Assembly: GCA_030429585.1 (NCBI GenBank)
Contig: JAUIEU010000001.1
Coordinates: 1,763,848-1,827,847 of the forward strand
Source: a bacterium
GTDB taxonomy: Bacteria; Cyanobacteriota; Vampirovibrionia; Vampirovibrionales; Vampirovibrionaceae
Reading direction: 5' to 3'
DNA: 64,000 bases
The notes beneath the pieces were generated by a model, which was not told the origin of the DNA, made no database searches, and was given only the letters and a program-made list of their open reading frames with translations. Below are positions 17,641-24,926 of this stretch, one piece after another. Positions within the stretch are counted from its first letter, which is position 1. Every line of letters begins with the position of its first letter. The position numbers and the translations under genes were made by a program.

Positions 17641-18477
17641 TTAGTGGCGGGGGGGCGGTTGTTTAACAGCGGCTAAAAATGCCCCGGAGAGGCTACTTGG
17701 CGATGGTGCCTGCTGATGTTTGGGTTGTTGATGGGTTGGGTTGGTGGTGTGTTGGGTTGGCCAGCGGCGTTGTTCTCTAAAGATAGCCTGGGGGTCAATA
17801 TCCGGTAGCTTGGTTAACCCAATGGCTGGCGAATAGGTGGGTGAAAACAAGGCGTTAATCGCCCCTGTTGCCGCGGCAGGCTGGGGCAGGGTGGCGTTGT
17901 TGGTGGGTGCTGTGGGGTGGGTTGTTTCTACAGGGGCATTTAGCTGGCCTGCTAGCTGCTGAAATACTGGCGTGGTAGCCGTTGTTGGAGGGGGGGCAGG
18001 GGGTGTCGCCATCGGGGCTGCGGCGGTGTGTAGCACTTGTGTAAAGGTAGACCCAGCAGGGGGGCTGGCTTGTTTGGCGAGTTGTTGCTGCTGTTGCCAG
18101 TCGCGGGCAATGGCGTTCAGGGTATCGCCTGCCAGTATGCGGGTGTGGACGTGATGCAATACCTGTATATCCGCATCCGTAAAATGGTTATCGGCGGTGT
18201 CGTACAGGGGGTAGGGCAGCGCAGGCAAGGTGCCTCCAGCGCTGTGGCCGCCATAGGCGTGGGCGGGTAGCCTAAACTTGACGCACAGGCGCACCAGGGC
18301 ACGGGGGGCCAACCCCAGTTGCCGGGCCACTTGCTCTAGCGGGGTGGTGCTAGAACCAGGGGGAAGGGAGTGGCCTGGCGAGGTGTTGGGGGTTTGGGGG
18401 GAAGGTGGGGGGAAGGTGTTAGAAGCGTTAGGCACTGGCAGGTGGGGGGAAGGTAGAGGGTTGGGGCCGAACATCAC
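17641..18477 (-). CDS. Proline-rich protein with a MerR-like DNA-binding domain
   Basis: 278 residues. After a 45-residue Pro-rich N-terminus comes PLEQVARQLGLAPRALVRLC, then HFTDADIQVLHHVHTRILAG and DTLNAIARDW (about 45-135). This matches the layout of a MerR-family winged-helix head: helix-turn-helix, a wing, then an L-x3-I-x2-L...G-x-S-L-x-x-I segment. A poly-Gln track and a long Pro/Ala/Thr tail follow, so there is no ordinary effector domain. It may regulate neighbouring genes or anchor to DNA. The 291 bases separating it from the next gene show no clear element. Confidence 0.6.
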   Translation of the reverse strand: MMFGPNPLPSPHLPVPNASNTFPPPSPQTPNTSPGHSLPPGSSTTPLEQVARQLGLAPRALVRLCVKFRLPAHAYGGHSAGGTLPALPYPLYDTADNHFTDADIQVLHHVHTRILAGDTLNAIARDWQQQQQLAKQASPPAGSTFTQVLHTAAAPMATPPAPPPTTATTPVFQQLAGQLNAPVETTHPTAPTNNATLPQPAAATGAINALFSPTYSPAIGLTKLPDIDPQAIFREQRRWPTQHTTNPTHQQPKHQQAPSPSSLSGAFLAAVKQPPPRH

Positions 18478-18586
18478 AATAGGGATTAGGTACTATTATA
18501 AAGTGGTTTGTGGGTTTAGCCCACTGCCAGTGTTAGAGGCCCGTGCCGCTAACAGGTGTTAGGAAGGGGTTTGGGGGGAAGATGCT

Positions 18587-19867
18587 TTAGGGCCTGTCTG
18601 GTGGTAGGTAGGCCGTGCCAGCGTACATATTATCCCGCGGGGGGCTTAGCCCGCTTTGTGGGGGCCCCACGCCTAAAACATCGGCGTAGCTACGGGTACC
18701 ATGGATAATATTGTCGGTGTAATGCTGTTGGAAATCCTTAAAGTAGTTATCTAAGGCCCGTGGGCTTTTTCGGTACATCTCTAGCAATTCGCCACCAGGC
18801 TTTAGTCGTAATATATCCTGGTTAGCCCAGCCGCCACTGCCATACGGGTTGCTACTGCTGTGGCTGCCGTTTAGGTATTTATCTTTATAGGTTGTGCCAT
18901 GGCTGTGTCCATCGCCCTGGTGGTTATCTAGCCCAGGGTGGGGCATGGTGTAGGTTGGTAGGCCTTGGCTATTGCCGTGTTTATCTTGCGGGTAATGCCA
19001 GTAGCCTTTGTAGTCGCCACGTATTTCGGCCATGTCTCGTAGGGCCATGGGGGCGCGGGTATCGCGGTAGCGTGGGTCGTGGATGTCGTTAAATCCATCG
19101 TGATTACTATCGATAAAGCCTTTTCGCGGGCCGCCGTAGGGGCCTACAATACCAATGGGCTGTTGGGTAACTTGCCCGTAAGGGTCTTTATAGGTGTCTC
19201 GGTAGGTATCCCGGTTAGCGCCGGACGTGTGGCCAGTGTTATAGCCGGTATCGTATCCTGTTGGGCTGCCTTGGCCATGGCGGTTATACCGGTGGCCGTA
19301 ATAATCCATTTGCTCGCGGATACGCATGCCCTTGCTTGGGGAGTGGTGATTAATAAAGCTGTGGCCCACAATGGCGCCACCAATAGCTAAGGGTAGGCGT
19401 ACAAGGGCACCCAGCTTGCCGTTTAGCTTTAGGCCGCCTGCGGCTACCTGGCCTAAGCCGTAGCCAAGCCCGCCGCCAATACCAATGCCTAGCAAGCGTT
19501 TAACAAAGCTCCCCAAGCCGGATTCTACCCCAGGCACCGTGCCACTGCGGCCCGTGCGGGTTTCGTAAACATCACTCACGGCGCTGGCATCTTGGGCGGC
19601 ACTAAGGCCAGCCCAGCCTAGGGCACCTATGCCCAGTAGGCCTGCTTCGCTAACCCCGCCTAAGTGTTGGGCAAATTGTTTTAATCGCCCTGGCGGTTTG
19701 GTTGCCGCTTGGGTGGTGGCTTGCTGAAGGGTGGGCGCTGCGGTGGCTAAGGCGTTGTTTACCGCCGTATGGATAGGATGACCCGCACCAGCGGCCAACA
19801 CACCAGGTGGCGGTGCGTTATGTGCTGCTTGCGTGGCAAGGCGTTGTAATACAGGCCCATAGGTCAT
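18587..19867 (-). CDS. Glycine-rich putative membrane/surface protein with an EF-hand-like loop
   Basis: 426 residues. An N-terminal region rich in Ala/Gln is followed by two glycine-zipper-like hydrophobic stretches (GLLGIGALGWAGLSAA, and GIGIGGGLGYGLGQVAAGG with LPLAIGGAIVGHSF). A long polar Tyr/Gly/His/Asp-rich part follows. It contains GFIDSNHDGFNDIHD (about 225-240), whose D-x-N-x-D-G spacing fits an EF-hand or calcium-binding loop, and repeats such as RDTYRDTYKDPYG. It may insert in a membrane and expose a calcium-binding domain. No known family recognised. Confidence 0.6.
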   Translation of the reverse strand: MTYGPVLQRLATQAAHNAPPPGVLAAGAGHPIHTAVNNALATAAPTLQQATTQAATKPPGRLKQFAQHLGGVSEAGLLGIGALGWAGLSAAQDASAVSDVYETRTGRSGTVPGVESGLGSFVKRLLGIGIGGGLGYGLGQVAAGGLKLNGKLGALVRLPLAIGGAIVGHSFINHHSPSKGMRIREQMDYYGHRYNRHGQGSPTGYDTGYNTGHTSGANRDTYRDTYKDPYGQVTQQPIGIVGPYGGPRKGFIDSNHDGFNDIHDPRYRDTRAPMALRDMAEIRGDYKGYWHYPQDKHGNSQGLPTYTMPHPGLDNHQGDGHSHGTTYKDKYLNGSHSSSNPYGSGGWANQDILRLKPGGELLEMYRKSPRALDNYFKDFQQHYTDNIIHGTRSYADVLGVGPPQSGLSPPRDNMYAGTAYLPPDRP

Positions 19868-20236
19868 GGTTAGGCCGCTCCCTCTCTCTTTTGCAGTGGT
19901 TGCTGGCGGTGGGCCCTGTGTTTAGCCGCGTCCGCGCCAGTGTTACTGGTTCTTCTCTATGTAGTATTGCCGAATCGCTTAGTGGTTAAGTTGTTGGCAG
20001 ATACGTTTGATTCTCTCTTCAACCGCATTAAACCAACAGAGGCCATTTTTGTGCGAATACACCACCTGATGTATGAAGAACTGTTACAAACCCACCGATG
20101 TTATACATATCCAAACCGGAGGCGGTTGGAACCCGGCAATCGTTGCTCTCTCTTACGAACGCTGGGCCCAAACTCTGGTATATGGATGATGACACCCTTT
20201 AATTATCCCACCTCTCTCTCTTTCCCAAAACCACAC
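19868..20236 (+). other. Gene-poor region with recurrent CTCTCTC tracts
   Basis: No convincing gene. A 104-codon plus-strand frame (19940-20254) runs into a terminator hairpin, has no ribosome site and was not accepted. CTCTCTC tracts occur near 19882, 20011, 20145 and 20213, and again in the terminator loop near 20258. The same tracts occur on the minus strand ahead of hisG. The region could produce a non-coding transcript ending at the terminators that follow, but I recognise no RNA family. Confidence 0.35.
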
Positions 20237-20302
20237 AAAAGCGCCGACTCGTGATTGCTCTCTCTTATCACACCGGCGCCTTTTTTTTGCGCCAGTGGGC
20301 GC
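20237..20302 (+). terminator. Tandem rho-independent terminators
   Basis: First element: GCGCCG pairs with CGGCGC and, inside, GTGAT pairs with ATCAC around a CT-rich loop; TTTTTTTT follows. Directly after it GCGCC-AGTG-GGCGC forms a second stem followed by TTTG. Strong signals on the plus strand with no accepted gene upstream, which implies a transcript starting in the preceding gene-poor region. Confidence 0.75.
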
Positions 20303-20429
20303 TTTGTAGTGGGGTTCGATGGCTGCTTCTATCAATAAACTGTCAGGTTGTAGCTGAAGCTGCTGTGTGAGGTTTTTCCTAGAAGCTATGCTGTATTTCT
20401 ACCTTAATACTTGCTATTAAACTCTTTTG

Positions 20430-20650
20430 ATATTCCAGCGGCTGAAGCCGGTGCGGGGTGTAAAATGCGAAGCATGGCACCCTAGCAGACCAATCAGCGG
20501 GTGAGCATTGCCTAAAATACAAATGCACTGGCAAGCGCAGCCGCTGTTGGGAAGGTGAACAGGCCGCGTATTAAATACCAAAAAGTTATTGGGAGGGTTT
20601 GGGAACATCATTGTTCCTAATGGGGGTGATGGGGGGTAGCCCCCATCAAA
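20430..20650. ncRNA. Candidate structured RNA or hairpin-rich regulatory region upstream of flhB
   Basis: Hairpins seen: CGGC-TGAA-GCCG near 20438; a nested GGGTG/CACCC stem enclosing ATGC-GAA-GCAT near 20456-20482; a perfect GGAACA-TCAT-TGTTCC at 20602-20617; and a perfect 8-bp GATGGGGG-GTAG-CCCCCATC at 20628-20647. Neither of the last two has a T-run on either strand, so they are not standard terminators. It matches no riboswitch consensus I know. It may be the flhB 5' leader or an independent RNA; strand undecided. Confidence 0.35.
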
Positions 20651-20711
20651 ACAACGCAATAGTTAGTATATGCTGGTAGCGAACCTGCTTTGCTGAAATA
20701 ATATAAGTACT

Positions 20712-21875
20712 ATGGGCGACGAAAACAAACAGTTTGAGGCCACTCCGCAAAAAATAAAAAAGGCGCGAGAGCAAGGCCAGGTCTTTAAAAGTAAAGATCT
20801 CTCCACCGCAGTACTGCTGGTGGTGATGTTTGGCTTTATTATTATTATGGTGCCCAAAGTATGGCAAGAAATTGCCACCATGTTTGTGGTGATTTTTGAC
20901 CAAATACCCTACGGCAGCATAGAAGAAGTGGGCTGGCAGTACTTGGCCTTTATTGCGGGTAAAACCTTTTTTATCCTTATTTTGCCCACCGTGTTTTTAG
21001 CCGCCCTTACGGCTATTTTGGTGGATTTTTTTCAGGTAGGGCCTCTGTTTGCCACCAAGGCTATTTCGCCTAAATTCGATAAGCTAAACCCGGTGGCTGG
21101 GTTTAAAAACATCTTTTCCATGCGGCAAGTGATTGAGCTGGTTAAAAACGTTATTAAAATGCTTATTTTGGCGGTGGTGGCCACCATGGTGTTTATGGAG
21201 TTTTTCGGCAAGCTGCTAACGGTAGGGGGTGCAGAAAATGTGTTTGCCCTAATGGGGGTGCTGGGTGCCTTGCTGATGAAATTTATTATGCTGGCTGGGG
21301 TGGCGTTTTTTGTGATTGGTGGGGCGGATTTTCTCTTTCAGCGGTGGAAGTTTATGCAAGACCAAAAAATGTCTTTTAAGGAGATGAAAGACGAGTTTAA
21401 GAACAGTGAAGGCGACCCCATGGTTAAGCAGGCCCTGCGTCAGCGCCGTATGCAGATGATGCAGGAAAGCATGCTGGAAGCCGTGCCAGAAGCGGATGTG
21501 GTGATTACCAACCCCATCCATGTGGCGGTGGCGGTGCAGTACGATACCGACAACATGGAAGCGCCTACGGTGGTGGCGAAAGGGGCAGAATTGTTTGCCC
21601 AACGCATTAAAGCCATCGCCCGAGAGCACGGGGTGCCGGTGGTGGAAGAGCCTGATGTGGCCCGGACCTTATACCGTGTGGTAGAGATTGATAACGAAAT
21701 CCCTGCCAATGTATACCAGGCTGTGGCAGAAATTTTACTGTTTGCCTGGCGAAAAGTGGGCAAGCCCGTGCCTGGGGCATCGTCTGCGCCTGGTACAGAT
21801 GAACCGAAGGAAGGGCCGCCACCCTCTCCACCGGATGCGGGAGATTTGCCGCCTTCTGGCCCACCAAGCAGGTAA
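20712..21875 (+). CDS. flhB: Flagellar export switch protein FlhB
   Basis: 387 residues. The N-terminus FEATPQKIKKAREQGQVFKSKDL, four membrane segments (about 30-230) and the cytoplasmic FlhBc domain (VVITNPIHVAVAVQYDTDNM, APTVVAKGAELFAQRIKAIA, EIPANVYQAVAEILLF) define the FlhB/SctU family. It switches the flagellar export gate from hook to filament substrates. The usual autocleavage motif NPTH reads NPIH here; cleavage occurs between N and P, both kept. FlhB is preferred over an injectisome SctU because a FliA-like sigma gene follows and no other T3SS gene is seen. The C-terminal 30 residues are a Pro/Ser-rich tail. Confidence 0.9.
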   Translation: MGDENKQFEATPQKIKKAREQGQVFKSKDLSTAVLLVVMFGFIIIMVPKVWQEIATMFVVIFDQIPYGSIEEVGWQYLAFIAGKTFFILILPTVFLAALTAILVDFFQVGPLFATKAISPKFDKLNPVAGFKNIFSMRQVIELVKNVIKMLILAVVATMVFMEFFGKLLTVGGAENVFALMGVLGALLMKFIMLAGVAFFVIGGADFLFQRWKFMQDQKMSFKEMKDEFKNSEGDPMVKQALRQRRMQMMQESMLEAVPEADVVITNPIHVAVAVQYDTDNMEAPTVVAKGAELFAQRIKAIAREHGVPVVEEPDVARTLYRVVEIDNEIPANVYQAVAEILLFAWRKVGKPVPGASSAPGTDEPKEGPPPSPPDAGDLPPSGPPSR

Positions 21876-22072
21876 GCCCGTTACAATGGGGTATGTGTAG
21901 CCATGCCCTACGGTAGGATTAAGGCCTTAGTCGGTGTAACCCGCCACTGTAGCCATATTAGCCTGTTTAAGGCATACTACAGTAGGTGTGTGCTTGCCAG
22001 GCCCTTTGTGGCCATGTTGTACACACGTTCAACGTTTCTTTCTCACTGCGCTTGTCATATACGGATAGCATT

Positions 22073-22768
22073 TTGGCTCAACAGAAAAAACCTACACCAC
22101 CGGCAGATTCGGAGCAAAAACCCCTCCGCAAGCCCACCACCTCCCAGTATATTCCGCTGGTAGAGCGTGTTGCCAAGGTGGAGTTTCAGCGTATTCCTAA
22201 CCATATGGTGGATTACGAAGAGCTCATTACCATTGGTGCGATGGCCATTCAAACCTTGTTAAAAGGCAAAACTGCCGAAGAAGCCCACAAACTGAACACC
22301 TCGTATGTGGCGACCGCTATTCGCTGGGCTATTCGGAATGAGTTGCGCACCCGGTATAAGTGGTACACCTTAAAAACCACCCAGGTGGTGCAAGAGGCTG
22401 TTGAAGACGGCGATGACAGCAGCACCAGCCCCGAGCAGGTGCGAGAAGCCGTTTACCAATCGATTTTATCCATTGATGGGATTGCTGACAGTGGTGATGG
22501 GGATGCCCCCTACGAATTTTTGGCCGATGACGGGGCCACCCCTGATGAACGCTTAGAGATTAGCGAACTGGGTAAAGCCATTAAAGCCGCCATAGAAGAG
22601 TTGCCGGACAAAGAGCGCTACATTATGGAATGTCGCTTTTACCGCCATATGCAGGTAAAAGATATTGCCAGCAATGTGGGCTTAAGCAGCAGCCGCATTA
22701 CCCGCATTGTGCAGGCTTGCTTGGACATTGTGCGCGAAAACCTGCGCGAAAACGACCACATTGATTAG
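22073..22768 (+). CDS. Sigma-70-family factor, FliA-like
   Basis: About 231 residues from a proposed TTG at 22073; the only upstream in-frame ATG is at 21986 and would add an unlikely Cys-rich leader. Region 2 spans about 25-100 (YIPLVERVAKVEF, VDYEELITIGAMAIQTLL, YVATAIRWAIRNELRTRY). An acidic linker follows, then region 4 (about 165-228: AIEELPDKERYIMECRFYRHMQVKDIASNVGLSSSRITRI). The lack of an N-terminal region 1 and the neighbouring flhB suggest a sigma-28/FliA role in late flagellar gene expression. Another alternative sigma function is possible. Confidence 0.8.
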   Translation: MAQQKKPTPPADSEQKPLRKPTTSQYIPLVERVAKVEFQRIPNHMVDYEELITIGAMAIQTLLKGKTAEEAHKLNTSYVATAIRWAIRNELRTRYKWYTLKTTQVVQEAVEDGDDSSTSPEQVREAVYQSILSIDGIADSGDGDAPYEFLADDGATPDERLEISELGKAIKAAIEELPDKERYIMECRFYRHMQVKDIASNVGLSSSRITRIVQACLDIVRENLRENDHID

Positions 22769-22843
22769 CGTTTAATTAAGGTCAATTAGCTTTTTTAGGG
22801 GCGTTAGTTCTGTAGTAACTAACAAGTTGGGTTGAATAACAAA

Positions 22844-23641
22844 ATGCTTTTAAAGAGCGTGGCTTTTGGTAATGGGCGTTTGGATAACGTAAGGAAAAAT
22901 TGGAGTGCTGGTAATGGGAGGCGTTGGATAAAAGCGGTTAGAAGCAATGAAGAGCCGTTTAGAAAATTATTTTTGGAGCCTTCGTTTGATAGGTTTATAG
23001 CCTCTACGCCGGTTGAAGGGAAGACTGTGCTGGATTTGGGTTGTGGAGAAGGTGTAGACTGCCGTCGTTTTAATGAAAAGGGCGCCAAAGTAACGGGTGT
23101 GGATATTTCGCCCACTTTAATTAAAGCAGCGCGAGAGGCCTCGAACTCAAAAAATATAAATTATGTGGAATCTTCGTTTACGGCGTTAGGTGATATTGTA
23201 GACAATAGCTTTGATCAGGTTGTTTCTGTAATGGCGTTAATGGATAGCCCAGAAGTGAACAGTGCTTTTAAAGAGGCGTATAGAGTTTTAAAGCCAGGGG
23301 GTAGTTTCTATTTTGTTATTAAACACCCCTTTACCAATAGAGCAAACAAAGCGGTTGTTAAGGGGGCTTTAACTCATCAAACATCTTATTTTGAAAGCAC
23401 ACCTTTTAATCATACCCTTGAGTTCCAGTCTGAGGATGTTAAGAACAAATATAATATTGTAAGTAGGCAATACCCCAGAACGCTTTCGCAGTATATAAAC
23501 CCCTTGTTAAAGGCAGGGTTTAATTTGAAGGCAATAGAGGAGCCATCCCCAAGCAGCGAGGCGCTTAATAAATTTGCTTGTTTTAACCTCTGGGCGAAAG
23601 AGCCTTTTTACTTAATGGTTCATGCTAAAAAGCCAGAATAA
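22844..23641 (+). CDS. Class I SAM-dependent methyltransferase
   Basis: 265 residues from ATG 22844 (an upstream TTG at 22832 is possible). Motif I VLDLGCGEGVDCRRF binds SAM. The acidic residue is in KVTGVDISPTLIK, motif IV region is FDQVVSVMALMDSPE, and the post-motif is AYRVLKPGGSFYFVIKHPF. The family resembles small-molecule methyltransferases of the UbiE/type 11 kind; the substrate cannot be told. The gene is clearly more A+T-rich than sdh or flhB, which hints at acquisition. Confidence 0.85.
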   Translation: MLLKSVAFGNGRLDNVRKNWSAGNGRRWIKAVRSNEEPFRKLFLEPSFDRFIASTPVEGKTVLDLGCGEGVDCRRFNEKGAKVTGVDISPTLIKAAREASNSKNINYVESSFTALGDIVDNSFDQVVSVMALMDSPEVNSAFKEAYRVLKPGGSFYFVIKHPFTNRANKAVVKGALTHQTSYFESTPFNHTLEFQSEDVKNKYNIVSRQYPRTLSQYINPLLKAGFNLKAIEEPSPSSEALNKFACFNLWAKEPFYLMVHAKKPE

Positions 23642-23718
23642 CCTCTAAATTCACTGGGTTTTTGTTATTCTTAACACCATATAAAATGGCGTTATGGATG
23701 CTTTAAGGATTTAACAAA

Positions 23719-23979
23719 ATGACGACAACGGTTACCCCACCCCGCGAAGGCCACGAGCAAATTAACAATACCCCTTGGCTGGCCCGCATGTTAGATAAAG
23801 CTCGCCTACAAGCGGCTGGCACCATCGATCAGTTTGATCTCGATTATCCCTGCCCGATGGATCAGCAATTACTGGGCAAACTGGGCCTGGATTCGGCCAC
23901 CTTTCAAAAAATTGCTGTGGAAAACACCACCGATGACGCCGTTGTGGCGGCCATGAAGGCGGAAAACGCCATTTTTTAG
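23719..23979 (+). CDS. DUF5069-like small protein
   Basis: 86 residues. The pattern PWLARMLDKARLQAAGTI, then YPCPMDQQLLGKLGLDSATF and DDAVVAAMK resembles the DUF5069 family (a small soluble domain of unknown role with conserved PWLARMIDKAR and CP-x-D motifs). It lies upstream of the sdh genes but is separated from them by a promoter-like sequence, so it is probably a separate unit. Confidence 0.7.
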   Translation: MTTTVTPPREGHEQINNTPWLARMLDKARLQAAGTIDQFDLDYPCPMDQQLLGKLGLDSATFQKIAVENTTDDAVVAAMKAENAIF

Positions 23980-24041
23980 TGATATTGCAGGGTTGTAAGC
24001 CTGTTGGGCTGTGGCCCCCGTTTCCCTATTGCTGCCTTTTG

Positions 24042-24069
24042 TTTACAATTGGCTAACCACGTATATATT
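24042..24069 (+). promoter_or_regulatory. Sigma-70-type promoter for sdhCAB
   Basis: TTTACA, a 16-base spacer and TATATT lie about 50 bases before the sdhC start, a reasonable match to TTGACA-17-TATAAT. Confidence 0.5.
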
Positions 24070-24119
24070 GTACGGCCCGCGTTGTCTGTCGGGTCGGTTC
24101 ATCTGGAGTGTCTGACCCC

Positions 24120-24926
24120 ATGGCTGTGAATGCTGCTGAGCTGCTACGCACCGACGAATTAGGTAAAACCGAACGGAATGATATCTGGTGGACAGAGCCT
24201 CTGCTAGTGGTATCTACCCTTGTTATCTTTTCTATGTATGTGTTTTGGGCCGTTACCCAAAATGCTAATTTCGAAGTTGGCCCGTATCTGTCGCCTTTTT
24301 ATTCGCCAGATTTGCGCCACACCTTCCCTGCGCTATTTGCCCAGTTCCCCTGGCTATCGCCCGCTTACTTGGTGCTGTGGATTCCCCTCGCTTTTCGGGG
24401 CACCTGCTACTATGCACGCCGAGCCTACTACCGTAGCTTCTTTTTAACTCCCCCAGCCTGTTCGGTGGGCCCATCCCAAACCGCTAGCGAATTGTACGAA
24501 GGCGAAACCAAATTTCCTTTTGTATTGCTACATTTGCACCGTTACTTCTTTATTTTGGCCGCTATCCTCGCCATTTTCCACTGGAAGCACTTTATGGACG
24601 CCTTCTTTTTTGAACAAGGCATGGGCGTTGGAGTAGGTACGGTTGTTGTGGGTATCGATGCCCTATTTTTAACCCTGTATGTATTTAGCTGCCACAGCTG
24701 GCGCCATTTGCTAGCTGGTAAACTTAACTGCTTTACCTGTGGTGCCTTTGAAAAAATGCGCCACACCGGTTGGAAAAATCAAAGCCTTCTCAACGAAAAA
24801 CACGCCCAGTACTTTTGGCTAAGCCTAGCCACCGTTTGGTTTGCCGATGTGTATATTCGCATGGTGGCCAGCGGCCAGTGGCGTGATGTTATTTATATCT
24901 TTGGTCAAGGATTCACCACATTATGA
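24120..24926 (+). CDS. sdhC: Succinate dehydrogenase cytochrome b membrane subunit
   Basis: 268 residues from ATG 24120, which has GGAG eleven bases upstream (a GTG at 24108 overlaps that site). It has about five hydrophobic segments. His-rich helices (LLHLHRYFFILAAILAIFHWKHF and CHSWRHLLAGKLNC) could ligate heme. Its length and single-subunit form resemble the large membrane anchor of actinobacterial Sdh1-type enzymes rather than the SdhC/SdhD pair of proteobacteria. It anchors SdhAB and passes electrons to quinone. Its end overlaps the sdhA ATG by four bases (ATGA). Confidence 0.85.
   Translation: MAVNAAELLRTDELGKTERNDIWWTEPLLVVSTLVIFSMYVFWAVTQNANFEVGPYLSPFYSPDLRHTFPALFAQFPWLSPAYLVLWIPLAFRGTCYYARRAYYRSFFLTPPACSVGPSQTASELYEGETKFPFVLLHLHRYFFILAAILAIFHWKHFMDAFFFEQGMGVGVGTVVVGIDALFLTLYVFSCHSWRHLLAGKLNCFTCGAFEKMRHTGWKNQSLLNEKHAQYFWLSLATVWFADVYIRMVASGQWRDVIYIFGQGFTTL

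Noticed and set aside
19940..20254. 104-codon plus-strand frame between the Gly-rich gene and flhB
   Set aside because: No ribosome site, odd composition, and it runs into a strong terminator hairpin; treated as non-coding.
20300..20330. tRNA-like GGGTTCGAT sequence
   Set aside because: No acceptor stem, D-arm or anticodon arm in the expected places.
20430..20600. Cobalamin-type riboswitch (GGGAAGGTGAA segment)
   Set aside because: Only one fragment resembles the consensus; the B12 box and the surrounding stems do not match.
20417..20659. 80-codon minus-strand frame upstream of flhB
   Set aside because: It coincides with the hairpin-rich block, has no ribosome site, and its Pro/Cys-rich translation looks like chance.
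20712..22768. Type III secretion injectisome switch protein (SctU) rather than FlhB
   Set aside because: No other injectisome genes nearby, while a FliA-like sigma gene follows; FlhB is more likely.
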